Assembly (NCBI GenBank): GCA_964489715.1
Contig: CAZBAK010000004.1
Coordinates: 4,482 to 68,481, forward strand
Source: Tissierella_A sp964489715
GTDB lineage: Bacteria; Bacillota; Clostridia; Tissierellales; Tissierellaceae
Length of the DNA stretch: 64,000 nucleotides
Reading direction: 5' to 3'
Shown here: one piece after another, positions 1 through 7,697 of the stretch
How the letters are laid out: each line of letters begins with the position of its first letter
How positions within the stretch are numbered: the stretch's first letter is position 1
The notes under the pieces: model-generated
Database searches by the model: none
The model's input: the letters and a program-made list of their open reading frames with translations, nothing else
Told to the model about the DNA's origin: nothing
Position numbers and translations under genes: made by a program

Positions 1-593
1 CCTAAGTTTGGCTTCAATGTTGTAAAATGATAGTTTGCTATTTTAGGTTTAGCAGCAGAAACCATAGATAAAAATGTAGATTTTCCTACATTTGGAAATC
101 CTATAAGACCTACATCTGCAAGAAGTTTCAATTCTAGAGTTATATCTCTTTCCTGTCCCCTTGTTCCTGGTTCTGCAAATGAAGGAGCCTGCCTAGTAGA
201 AGTAGTAAACCTAGCATTTCCTCTACCACCTTTACCACCTTTGGCTATAGTAAACTCTTGATCTTTTTCCTTTAGATCTACAATTACTTTTCCAGTAGGC
301 TCATCTTTTACAATTGTTCCCACTGGAACTTTAATTATAATATCTTCACCAGCTTTACCGAATTGTTTTTTAGTTCTTCCATCTTCACCATTTTCACCTA
401 TATAATTTCTCTTATATCTAAAATCCATAAGTGTTCTGATTCCTTCATCTGCTTTTAGTATAACAGATCCACCATTACCACCATCTCCTCCAAAAGGTCC
501 ACCGGAAGGTTCAAATTTTTCCCTTCTCCATGCTACTATACCATTGCCGCCTTTACCACCTTTTATATGAATATTGGCCTTATCTATAAACAT
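1..593 (-). CDS. obg: GTPase Obg, N-terminal part (cut by window edge)
   Basis: Obg/CgtA is a GTPase that binds the 50S subunit and acts in late ribosome assembly and stress control. About 197 N-terminal residues are visible. They hold the glycine-rich Obg fold (repeated GGxGG segments such as GGKGGNGIVAWRREKF) followed by the start of the G domain with the Walker A motif GFPNVGKSTF. The ATG at 591-593 follows a GAGGGTGAG Shine-Dalgarno. It lies directly downstream of rpmA, the classic L21-Prp-L27-Obg order of Firmicutes. The rest of the G domain and the C-terminus lie outside the window. Identity is certain; only completeness is unknown. Confidence 0.97.
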   Translation of the reverse strand, partial: MFIDKANIHIKGGKGGNGIVAWRREKFEPSGGPFGGDGGNGGSVILKADEGIRTLMDFRYKRNYIGENGEDGRTKKQFGKAGEDIIIKVPVGTIVKDEPTGKVIVDLKEKDQEFTIAKGGKGGRGNARFTTSTRQAPSFAEPGTRGQERDITLELKLLADVGLIGFPNVGKSTFLSMVSAAKPKIANYHFTTLKPNL

Positions 594-691
594 TTTCTCA
601 CCCTCATTAGATATCCTTAATTTTCACTCAAATATATAGAGATATCTCTTTATTGTTTAGTATTTGTCGATTTTTCCTATAAATATTTAAA

Positions 692-723
692 AAAATAAGC
701 TTACCTTAAGGTAAGCTTATTTT
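692..723 (-). terminator. Palindromic terminator after rpmA
   Basis: A nearly perfect palindrome, AAAATAAGCTTACC then TTAA then its complement, overlaps the rpmA stop codon and ends in A/T runs on both sides. It can act as an intrinsic terminator or attenuator between rpmA and obg. Whether obg has its own promoter in 594-691 is not clear from the sequence. Confidence 0.75.
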
Positions 724-1015
724 ATGCTAACTCTTCTACAGCTGGATATACACTAACCTTTTTTCTATCCTTGCCTAGTCTTTCAAATTTAACTACACCA
801 TCGCTAGTCGCAAATAAAGTATCATCATTTCCTCTACCTACATTAGTACCAGGATGAATTTTAGTTCCTCTTTGTCTTACTAAGATATTTCCAGATAAAA
901 CGAATTGACCGTCTCCTCTTTTAACACCTAATCTTTTTGACTGGCTATCTCTACCATTTCTCGAGCTACCTACTCCCTTTTTAGAAGCAAATAATTGTAA
1001 ATTCAATTTAATCAT
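722..1015 (-). CDS. rpmA: 50S ribosomal protein L27 with cleavable N-terminal peptide
   Basis: L27 sits at the peptidyl-transferase centre of the 50S subunit. This 97-residue protein begins MIKLNLQLFA before the usual SKKGVGSSRNGRDS sequence. This is the Firmicutes-type N-terminal extension whose LQxFA motif is cut by the protease Prp, so that the mature protein starts just after Phe9. The gene overlaps the stop of prp by four bases (ATGA type) and has a strong AGGAGGTG site 6-7 bases upstream, so translation is coupled to that of its own processing enzyme. Processing is known for this family in Staphylococcus aureus; here it is inferred from the motif. Confidence 0.97.
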   Translation of the reverse strand: MIKLNLQLFASKKGVGSSRNGRDSQSKRLGVKRGDGQFVLSGNILVRQRGTKIHPGTNVGRGNDDTLFATSDGVVKFERLGKDRKKVSVYPAVEELA

Positions 1016-1365
1016 TTATCGCACCTCCTGTACTCTATTTTTAAATTATCAGGATAGGTCTCCTGAATCGATTCAATTCCTAGTTTAAAAGTTTGTAAAA
1101 GTATTTGAGTTTTCTCTAGAAGACTCTCATCTTTTATGTCTCTTAACTCTACATTTAAGTATCCAGTATTCTCATCTATCTTATAAAAAACTTCTTTTGC
1201 ATTTAATTGTAATATTTCTACAAGCCCCATAAGTGTTGTCTGGGATAGTACAGAAATTGCAGCACAGACTATATCTTCTCCATAAGGAGCAAAATTAGCA
1301 TGTCCTTCTATATCATATCTTCTAATGTTTTCAAAAGAATCACTAAATAACTTAATCTCAATCAT
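1012..1365 (-). CDS. prp: Ribosomal-processing cysteine protease Prp
   Basis: Prp (YsxB) removes the N-terminal peptide of L27 in Firmicutes and is essential in S. aureus. The 117-residue protein is of normal family length. It carries the catalytic His22 in EGHANFAPYG and Cys34 in EDIVCAAIS, the same spacing as in characterised Prp. It lies between rplU and rpmA: the start is two bases past the rplU stop and the end overlaps the rpmA start. The Shine-Dalgarno is weak, which suggests translational coupling to rplU. Earlier annotation of such genes as 'L27 accessory' or DUF464 refers to this family. Confidence 0.95.
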   Translation of the reverse strand: MIEIKLFSDSFENIRRYDIEGHANFAPYGEDIVCAAISVLSQTTLMGLVEILQLNAKEVFYKIDENTGYLNVELRDIKDESLLEKTQILLQTFKLGIESIQETYPDNLKIEYRRCDK

Positions 1366-1367
1366 AA

Positions 1368-1679
1368 TTAACCAACAATCTTTTCAACTTTTACTTTAGT
1401 AAATGGTTGACGATGTCCTTGCTTTCTACTATAGTTTTTCTTAGCCTTATACTTATAAACTATGATCTTTTTAGCTTTTCCTTGTTCTAATACATTAGCT
1501 TCTACCTTAACATTTTCTACATATGGTTTACCAGCAACTATATCATCATCTTTAGACATAAGAAGAACTTTATCAAAACTTACAGTATCTCCTTCTTTTG
1601 CGTCTAATTTTTCAACAAAAAGAACATCTCCTTCTTGTACTCTATATTGCTTTCCACCTGTTTCTATAACAGCATACAT
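1368..1679 (-). CDS. rplU: 50S ribosomal protein L21
   Basis: L21 binds 23S rRNA and is a structural component of the 50S subunit. The protein from MYAVIETGGKQYRV to the end is 103 residues, the usual length, with the C-terminal KKNYSRKQGHRQPFTKVKVEKI signature. An in-frame start eight codons upstream is possible, but the AGGAGGTG site lies seven to nine bases before the ATG at 1677-1679, which I take as the start. An L21-type leader precedes it, and prp and rpmA follow in the same operon. Confidence 0.98.
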   Translation of the reverse strand: MYAVIETGGKQYRVQEGDVLFVEKLDAKEGDTVSFDKVLLMSKDDDIVAGKPYVENVKVEANVLEQGKAKKIIVYKYKAKKNYSRKQGHRQPFTKVKVEKIVG

Positions 1680-1775
1680 TATGACGGCACCTCCTCTAAC
1701 CAAGTCTCGCCAATATTAGGTGAATTTCACTTTGAACCTAAACTGAGCGGCTTCATACCTTAACATTTTATCAAA
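1680..1775 (-). promoter_or_regulatory. L21 ribosomal protein leader (cis-regulatory RNA)
   Basis: The roughly 95 bases between the rng stop and rplU resemble the L21 leader of Firmicutes. The transcript carries CCGCTCAG, a stem TTAGGT (1736-1741) with ACCTAA (1716-1721), then TTGGCGAGACTTGG and AGAGGAGGTG next to the start codon. Such leaders are thought to bind L21 and repress the operon. The match is from memory of the family and was not computed. Confidence 0.7.
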
Positions 1776-1776
1776 T

Positions 1777-3021
1777 CTATTTGGCCTTGTCAACAACTTC
1801 TTTTTTAACTCTTCCACGTCCTTCACATAGAGGACATTTATGAAGTATTTGCGATTCTAGAGAAGGCCTTTCTTTTTTTCTAGTAACCTCTACCAGGCCT
1901 AACTTAGTTATACCTACTATATAGGGCCTATTTCTATCTTTTGAAAATGACCTTTCCAACTCCTCTATAAGTTTATTTACATGGGAGTTTGATTTCATAT
2001 CTATAAAATCTATTATGATTATACCACCTATATTTCTTAGTCTTAATTGCTTTGCAATCTCCTTAGCAGCTTCTATGTTGGTATTTAATACAGTAGTTTC
2101 AAGAGATGAAGATCCTACATATTTATGAGTATTAACATCAATAGATGTTAGAGCTTCAGTAGGATCTATAACTATAGATCCTCCGCTTTTTAATTTTACA
2201 GTTCTTGAAAGGCCAATTTTTAACCCTCTCTCTATAATAGAATTATAATTAGAATTAAAATTTAAATCTAATTCCATCTTTTCCTTTATTTTTATATTTA
2301 AAGCTTCTTCTAACTCCAAAAGCTCTTCATATATTTCTTTGTTATTAACTAGAATCTTATATTCTTTTTCTTTGAAATTATCTCTAATAGTCTTAAAAAC
2401 TAAATCCATTTCTTTAAGTAAGAGTTTTGGAGTTGGAAGAAAGTTCCTCTCTCCTTCTATTTTCTTGTATGCACTGAAAAGATCCTTATATTCTTCTAAA
2501 ATTATATTTTCATCTACTCCCTTAGAAGCGGTTCTAAATATTACACCAATATGATCTTTAAAATTTTCACCTATTTGTTTTAATCTTTCTAACTCATCAG
2601 TGCTGTTTATTTTTCTAGAAATATTGATTCCACTTTTGTATGGCGTCAGTACAATATATCTTCCAGTTAAAGATATATTCATAGTTACCTTGGCTCCCTT
2701 ATCTCCTAAAGCTTCTTTAATAACTTGAACTATTACTTCATCTCCAGTTTTTAATACTTCTTCAATAGAATATTTCCTTTTAGAAGATCTCTCTTTTTCC
2801 CCAAGTGCATCTGTCAAATATAGGTATGCATTTTTCCCTTCCCCTATGTTTACAAATGCAGCCTGCATTCCTTTTAAAACATTTTGAACCCTGGCTCTGT
2901 AAATATTACCTAATGTTTTCTTTTCTTTCTTTTCTTCTAGAAAATATTCTACTAATTCTGCATCTTCTACTAAGGCTATTTTTGTCTTATTATCTTTTGA
3001 ATCTATAAAAATACAATTCAT
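1777..3021 (-). CDS. rng: Ribonuclease E/G family protein (RNase G)
   Basis: An endoribonuclease of the RNase E/G family, which processes rRNA and turns over mRNA in single-stranded A/U-rich regions. At 414 residues it has the compact RNase G form: an S1-type RNA-binding domain at about residues 35-120, the RNase E/G core with IIIIDFIDM for the Mg-binding aspartates, and a C-terminal CPLC zinc-link motif (Cys396 and Cys399). It lacks the long scaffold tail of RNase E. It lies between the B12-radical SAM pair and rplU, an order found in many Clostridia. The start follows AGAGGAG. Confidence 0.93.
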   Translation of the reverse strand: MNCIFIDSKDNKTKIALVEDAELVEYFLEEKKEKKTLGNIYRARVQNVLKGMQAAFVNIGEGKNAYLYLTDALGEKERSSKRKYSIEEVLKTGDEVIVQVIKEALGDKGAKVTMNISLTGRYIVLTPYKSGINISRKINSTDELERLKQIGENFKDHIGVIFRTASKGVDENIILEEYKDLFSAYKKIEGERNFLPTPKLLLKEMDLVFKTIRDNFKEKEYKILVNNKEIYEELLELEEALNIKIKEKMELDLNFNSNYNSIIERGLKIGLSRTVKLKSGGSIVIDPTEALTSIDVNTHKYVGSSSLETTVLNTNIEAAKEIAKQLRLRNIGGIIIIDFIDMKSNSHVNKLIEELERSFSKDRNRPYIVGITKLGLVEVTRKKERPSLESQILHKCPLCEGRGRVKKEVVDKAK

Positions 3022-3032
3022 ATAGCTCTCCT

Positions 3033-3701
3033 CTAAATTCTTTGTTGGATTCTTTTGAAATTTATACTTTCTAAATCTACCTTTAAATTATTATCTTCAA
3101 TAAATGCACTTATGAAATCTCTCGGTCTCAAGGTTCCACTTTCTCCAATTTTAAGTAAAGCTCTTAAAATTATACTCTTGTGATTTATTTCTTTGATTTC
3201 TACTTCTCTCATAAGAGCTGCCACATTTTCAGTAACTAATATTTTTTGTCTTCCCTTCTTTCTATATCTTTGGATAAATATTTCATCCCTTTTTAACCAC
3301 CCATCCATTAACTCTTTTATATCCTTTTTATCATAATCTTCCAAAGTCAAAAAACTAATCTCATATAATGACCAATTGATAAGAGCTGCTATAGGAGTCT
3401 TATCTTGAATATACTCTGCATCTAGTACTTGTACATCCCTAGGAAGTATATTATTTATTTTTCTTATAAAGTCTTTTTCATCAATCTTTTCAGTCAATTC
3501 TAAATCCATCCACTCTTCTTCACTTTCTATTCCTAGGGATAAGGGACTTGCTATTGATATCTTGGGTTTAGGATTAAAACCATTGGAAAACTCTATAGGT
3601 AGCTTGGCTCTACTAAAACTTCTTTCAAATAATCTCATAAGATCTAAATGAGATATATATTTCAAGTAATTTTTTTTATTAAATTTTACTCTAAATCTCA
3701 T
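3033..3701 (-). CDS. TIGR03936/DUF2344 family radical SAM-associated protein
   Basis: A 222-residue protein of the DUF2344 family, which accompanies the B12-binding radical SAM protein encoded just upstream; in some genomes the two are fused. Visible features are the N-terminal FKKNYLKYISHLDLMRLFERSF segment and the FSNGFNPKPKIS motif typical of the family. Its start overlaps the stop of the radical SAM gene by four bases, so the two are translationally coupled. No catalytic motif is recognisable and the biochemical role is unknown. Location next to RNase G and ribosomal protein genes points to RNA or ribosome modification, which is inference only. Confidence 0.85.
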   Translation of the reverse strand: MRFRVKFNKKNYLKYISHLDLMRLFERSFSRAKLPIEFSNGFNPKPKISIASPLSLGIESEEEWMDLELTEKIDEKDFIRKINNILPRDVQVLDAEYIQDKTPIAALINWSLYEISFLTLEDYDKKDIKELMDGWLKRDEIFIQRYRKKGRQKILVTENVAALMREVEIKEINHKSIILRALLKIGESGTLRPRDFISAFIEDNNLKVDLESINFKRIQQRI

Positions 3702-5539
3702 TTAGATCTCACCCTCATTTCACAATCTTCTATGCCACATAGATTGCATCCAGTTCTACAATCCTCTGTAAGTTTTTCATTTATAGCTTTTTTATATTCA
3801 TTTATTAAATACTTTTTACTCACTCCCGCATCTATAAAATCCCAAGGCAATACTTCTTCAAAACTTCTTTCTCTTAGTCCATAAAAGTCGCTGTCAATAC
3901 CACATTCTTCCATGGCTTCAATCCAAGAATCATATTTGAAATATTCACTCCATCCATCAAATTTGCACCCTTTTTCCCAAGCCCTTATAAGTACTCCAGA
4001 AAGTCTCCTATCACCTCTAGCAAATATGCCTTCTATATGGCTCAACCTAGGAGTATGAAAATTAAATGTAATTCTTTTATCTTTTAAACTGTCCCTTACC
4101 AGGTCTATCTTTCTTTCAAACTCCTCTACAGAGTCCTGGCCTACCCACTGAAAAGGGGTAAAAGCTTTGGGTACAAAACAAGCCGCACTAGATGTTAGTT
4201 TAAAGCTTCCCTTTATATCCTTTTGATCACGTTTAAAAAATAGATCCTTTACCAGATAAGATAGGTCTGTAATTCCCAATACATCTTCGTCTCTCTCTGT
4301 TGGAAGTCCTATCATAAAGTATAATTTTACCTTGGACCATCCTTCTTTAAAAGCATAGGATACTGCATTTATAAGGTCCTCTTCACTTACTCCTTTATTT
4401 ATAAGGTCTCTTAACCTTTGGCTACCAGCTTCAGGAGCAAAGGTCAAACCAGTCTTTTTCCCTTCTTTTAATTCTTTTAATACCTCTATACTAAAAGAAT
4501 CTAGCCTAAGTGAAGGAAGTGATATAGCTACATTTTCATCTTTATATTCTTCCATTAAACTTTTTATCAAAAGTTCCAGGCCAGAATAATCACAAGAACT
4601 AAGAGATGAAAGTGAAATATTTCTATAACCAGTATTTGTTACTATCTTTTGAGCTATTTCTTTTAATTTTTCTGGACTTCTCTCTCTAATAGGTCTGTAT
4701 ATCATACCAGCTTGACAAAATCTACATCCTCTTGTACAGCCTCTAAACAATTCCATAACTACCCTGTCATGTATAGTTTCTATAAAGGGAATTATCATTT
4801 TATCATGATAATACATACCATCTATATCTTTAACTCTATTTTTCTTAATTAGCTCTGGTGCACCTTCCAAAGCTATTCTTTTCTTTATACTACCATCTTT
4901 ATTATATTCTATAACATAAAATTTAGGTACGTATACTCCTTGCAAATGACTTACTTCTTTTAAAAAATCATCTTTATTATAGCCTTTTTCTTTATATTCC
5001 TTGTATAGATCCATTATTTCCAGAGTTCTTTCTTCTCCTTCACCAATTAAAAAGATATCAAAGAAATCTGCCAAGGGTTCAGGATTAAAGGCACAAGGAC
5101 CTCCACCTATTATTAAAGGAAATGATTCGTCTCTGTCCTTGGCTAGAAAGGGAATATTTGCTAAACTTAGCATATTTAAAATATTTGTATAACTCATTTC
5201 ATATTGAAGTGTAAATCCCCAAAAATCAAAATTTGATATTTCTTCCTTGCTCTCTAAACTGTAAAGAGTAAGTTTTTCTTTTCTCATGGCTTCTTCCATA
5301 TCTGGCCATGGACAAAATACTCTTTCACAAAGGTATTCTTCTCTGTCATTTATTAAATTATAAATTATATGTAAGCCTAAATGGCTCATGCCAACCTCAT
5401 AGGTGTCTGGATAAGAAAAAGCAAATTTCACCTTTACTTCCTCCAATGCTTTGTCAACTGAATTGGTCTCCATACCTATATACCTGGCAGGTTTGTCTAC
5501 TTTTTTCAAAACCCTATCCAATTTATCTTTATCTATCAC
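3698..5539 (-). CDS. TIGR03960 family B12-binding domain radical SAM protein
   Basis: A 613-residue radical SAM enzyme. The N-terminal third resembles a cobalamin-binding Rossmann domain (AFSYPDTYEVGMSHLGL onward). The radical SAM barrel carries the CxxxCxxC cluster motif at Cys268, Cys272 and Cys275 (RGCTRGCRFCQAG), and the C-terminus ends in a second Cys-rich segment (CRTGCNLCGIEDC) that may hold an auxiliary Fe-S cluster. Substrate is unknown; B12-radical SAM proteins often methylate unactivated carbons. Two GTG codons could start it. I chose 5537-5539 because AAGGGGTG lies six bases before it, while the upstream GTG is inside that site. It is coupled to the DUF2344 gene. Confidence 0.88.
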   Translation of the reverse strand: MIDKDKLDRVLKKVDKPARYIGMETNSVDKALEEVKVKFAFSYPDTYEVGMSHLGLHIIYNLINDREEYLCERVFCPWPDMEEAMRKEKLTLYSLESKEEISNFDFWGFTLQYEMSYTNILNMLSLANIPFLAKDRDESFPLIIGGGPCAFNPEPLADFFDIFLIGEGEERTLEIMDLYKEYKEKGYNKDDFLKEVSHLQGVYVPKFYVIEYNKDGSIKKRIALEGAPELIKKNRVKDIDGMYYHDKMIIPFIETIHDRVVMELFRGCTRGCRFCQAGMIYRPIRERSPEKLKEIAQKIVTNTGYRNISLSSLSSCDYSGLELLIKSLMEEYKDENVAISLPSLRLDSFSIEVLKELKEGKKTGLTFAPEAGSQRLRDLINKGVSEEDLINAVSYAFKEGWSKVKLYFMIGLPTERDEDVLGITDLSYLVKDLFFKRDQKDIKGSFKLTSSAACFVPKAFTPFQWVGQDSVEEFERKIDLVRDSLKDKRITFNFHTPRLSHIEGIFARGDRRLSGVLIRAWEKGCKFDGWSEYFKYDSWIEAMEECGIDSDFYGLRERSFEEVLPWDFIDAGVSKKYLINEYKKAINEKLTEDCRTGCNLCGIEDCEMRVRSK

Positions 5540-5583
5540 TTTATTCACCCCTTATCTTTATCTTAAATTACAATCTCCAAGTT

Positions 5584-5624
5584 AAAAAAGCAATAAACCT
5601 TATACTAATTAAGGCTTATTGCTT
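5584..5624 (-). terminator. Intrinsic terminator downstream of minE
   Basis: On the minus strand the arms AAGCAATAAGCCTT and AAGGTTTATTGCTT (5588-5601 and 5611-5624) pair with one mismatch around a nine-base loop and run into TTTTTT. This should end the minCDE transcript before the radical SAM gene. Confidence 0.8.
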
Positions 5625-5666
5625 AGAACTTATAAGGTTCAATATTTTTACCAATAACAATTATAT

Positions 5667-5713
5667 TATATCTTCTTTATAATACCCTCTCAAAGTATTA
5701 TAAAGAAGATATA
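5667..5713. repeat. 19-bp perfect inverted repeat without T-run
   Basis: Arms 5667-5685 and 5695-5713 are exact complements (TATATCTTCTTTATAATAC and its reverse) around a nine-base loop. Neither strand has a T-run after the stem, so a simple terminator is unlikely. It stands between the minE stop and the terminator at 5584-5624. It could be an mRNA 3' stabiliser or a protein-binding dyad. Confidence 0.7.
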
Positions 5714-5765
5714 TAGTAAAAGTATGTATTTTAGATAAATAATATTATCTTTCACTATAAAATGT

Positions 5766-6065
5766 TTATTTTTTAATATCTTTTGTTTCCTTTGTATCTT
5801 TTATCTTGATAATAGGTATATTGGCAACCAGTGCAGATACTGGGCTTTCACTACTATCTTTTTTCATTTTAGTTATCTTTATATCTAATGCCTCTTCATC
5901 AATTTCTGCATACTCAGATATAACCTTAATTATATCAGTTTTTATCATGTCTAAAAACTTAGGTGATAAATCAGATCTATCATGAACCAATACTAATTTT
6001 AATCTTTCCTTTGCTACATTTTTACTTTTTTCTTTCTTTCTACCGAATATTCTTAGAAAATCCAA
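5766..6065 (-). CDS. minE: Cell division topological specificity factor MinE
   Basis: MinE stimulates the MinD ATPase and drives Min oscillation, restricting division to midcell. The protein reads MDFLRIFGRKKEK then VAKERLKLVLVHDR, the anti-MinCD region of the family, followed by the topological specificity domain (SEYAEIDEEALDIKI). I set the start at the TTG at 6063-6065: AGGGGGG lies just upstream, and a start there gives 99 residues with a normal MinE N-terminus. A TTG 21 bases further upstream has no usable ribosome site. It begins ten bases after the minD stop. MinE in a rod-shaped Firmicute fits a Clostridia-type division system. Confidence 0.93.
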   Translation of the reverse strand: MDFLRIFGRKKEKSKNVAKERLKLVLVHDRSDLSPKFLDMIKTDIIKVISEYAEIDEEALDIKITKMKKDSSESPVSALVANIPIIKIKDTKETKDIKK

Positions 6066-6075
6066 AGTATCCCCC

Positions 6076-6888
6076 CTATTTACCAAATAACAATTTTATT
6101 ATTTTACTAAACTTACTCTCTTCATCAATTTCTAAATTTAACATTGCTACTTCTTCTCCATTTAATCTCTTAGCAATATTCATATATGCTCGGCCAGCAA
6201 GTGATGTTCCTTCTATAACAGCAGGTTCACCTTTATTTGTTGAAATTACAATTTCTTCATCATCAGGAACTACTCCAATTAAATCTATAGCAAGTATATC
6301 TGAGATATCATCTATATTCATCATATCTCCCCTATTTACCATATCTTGTCTTATGCGGTTTATTATTAAACGTGGATTTTCAATTCCCTTAGCTTCTAAA
6401 AGTCCTATTACTCTATCAGCATCTCTTACAGCGGATATTTCTGGAGTTGTAACTATAAGAGCATAGTCGGCTCCTGCTATGGAATACTGAAATCCTTGTT
6501 CTATGCCTGCAGGTGAATCTATTATTATATAATCAAATTCTTTTTTTAAGTCTTCTACTAACTCTACCATTTGATAGGGTTCTATAGCAGATTTATCTTT
6601 TGTCTGAGCTGCTGGAAGCAAGTAAAGTTTTTCAAACCTCTTATCTCTTATAAGACCTTGTTTTAATCTACAATTTTTTTCTACTACATCAACTATATCA
6701 TAGACTATTCTATTTTCCAGTCCCATAACTACATCTAGATTTCTAAGTCCTATATCAGCATCTACTACTACAACTGATTTGTCCAACATAGCAAGTCCTG
6801 TTGCAATATTTGCACTAGTTGTTGTCTTTCCTACTCCTCCTTTTCCAGAAGTAATAACTATAGAAGTGCCTAGTATTTCATTTTGCAT
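6076..6888 (-). CDS. minD: Septum site-determining ATPase MinD
   Basis: A membrane-associated ParA/MinD ATPase that recruits MinC to the membrane. The 270-residue protein has the deviant Walker A GKGGVGKTT with signature Lys16, the switch motif VVDADIGLRNLD, and a C-terminal amphipathic helix (FSKIIKLLFGK) that serves as membrane-targeting sequence. It lies in the order minC-minD-minE. The start follows AAGGGGAG. Confidence 0.97.
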   Translation of the reverse strand: MQNEILGTSIVITSGKGGVGKTTTSANIATGLAMLDKSVVVVDADIGLRNLDVVMGLENRIVYDIVDVVEKNCRLKQGLIRDKRFEKLYLLPAAQTKDKSAIEPYQMVELVEDLKKEFDYIIIDSPAGIEQGFQYSIAGADYALIVTTPEISAVRDADRVIGLLEAKGIENPRLIINRIRQDMVNRGDMMNIDDISDILAIDLIGVVPDDEEIVISTNKGEPAVIEGTSLAGRAYMNIAKRLNGEEVAMLNLEIDEESKFSKIIKLLFGK

Positions 6889-6928
6889 ATATTTCTCCCC
6901 TTCTTAAAGTAAAAGTCTTTACATATTT

Positions 6929-7591
6929 TTATCTATTAGGTAAATATGGTTCTATCACTAACTCTCCATCTACTATTTTAACAACTTCTGGTACATTATA
7001 ATGAAATTCATTCTCTTCAGGAGCTCTACCCATAATATCACATATTCTAAGTTGAGTTGCGAGAAGTTTATATGCTGCTATTATAGCTTTTTTTTCACCA
7101 CTAAGTCCAGCATAGACAACTCCTCTTAAAATACCTAAAACTACTACATTTCCATTGGCCTTTATTATAGATCCAGGATTTACATCTCCAATAATAACAA
7201 TATGGCCCTCTGATTTTATTTCTTGACCCGATCTTACTGTTCCGTATATAAACTTTGTAATCTCACCTTTAAATCCATCTATAAAACCATCTAAATCTTT
7301 TTCTTTGTTTTTTTCTCCTCTTTCTATGGGAGGATATAAAACATCATTAAATACAGTTTTTAAATCTATATCAAAATTATACTTATATTTCAAATTTAGA
7401 TTTAAATCTAATATTTCCTCTTTAGTCAGATTTTTACCTTCTACTCCTAAAAACTTAATTCCTTGATAAAATTTAGAACTTTCACTTATTTTTTTATCTA
7501 ACTCTTTTTTAATGAAATCTATATCAGAGCCATCTATATTAATAAGTAAGCCTTCTTGATTGCCTTTAAATTTAATAATTGGACTAGACAA
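6929..7591 (-). CDS. minC: Septum site-determining protein MinC
   Basis: MinC inhibits FtsZ assembly away from midcell. The 220-residue protein has an N-terminal domain (IKFKGNQEGLLINI) and a C-terminal beta-helix domain (RSGQEIKSEGHIVIIGDVNPGSIIKANGN region) that binds MinD. The start is TTG at 7589-7591, fixed by GAGGAGG ten bases before it. A TATAAT box at 7624-7629 (minus strand) may belong to a promoter, but I see no good -35. The gene could also be read from the cell-wall operon upstream, since no strong terminator follows the PBP2 gene. Confidence 0.95.
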   Translation of the reverse strand: MSSPIIKFKGNQEGLLINIDGSDIDFIKKELDKKISESSKFYQGIKFLGVEGKNLTKEEILDLNLNLKYKYNFDIDLKTVFNDVLYPPIERGEKNKEKDLDGFIDGFKGEITKFIYGTVRSGQEIKSEGHIVIIGDVNPGSIIKANGNVVVLGILRGVVYAGLSGEKKAIIAAYKLLATQLRICDIMGRAPEENEFHYNVPEVVKIVDGELVIEPYLPNR

Positions 7592-7697
7592 TAGTAATAA
7601 TCCTCCTCTTATACTACATATTTATTATACTATAGACAAGACTAAATTCCCATAAATAATCCTATAATAATATATTAATTTCTAATACACTTTCAAG

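Noticed and set aside
5963..6466. Plus-strand frame of 167 codons opposite minD/minE
   Set aside because: It runs across the coding part of minD and minE, and its low-complexity serine/isoleucine composition is typical of an antisense shadow.
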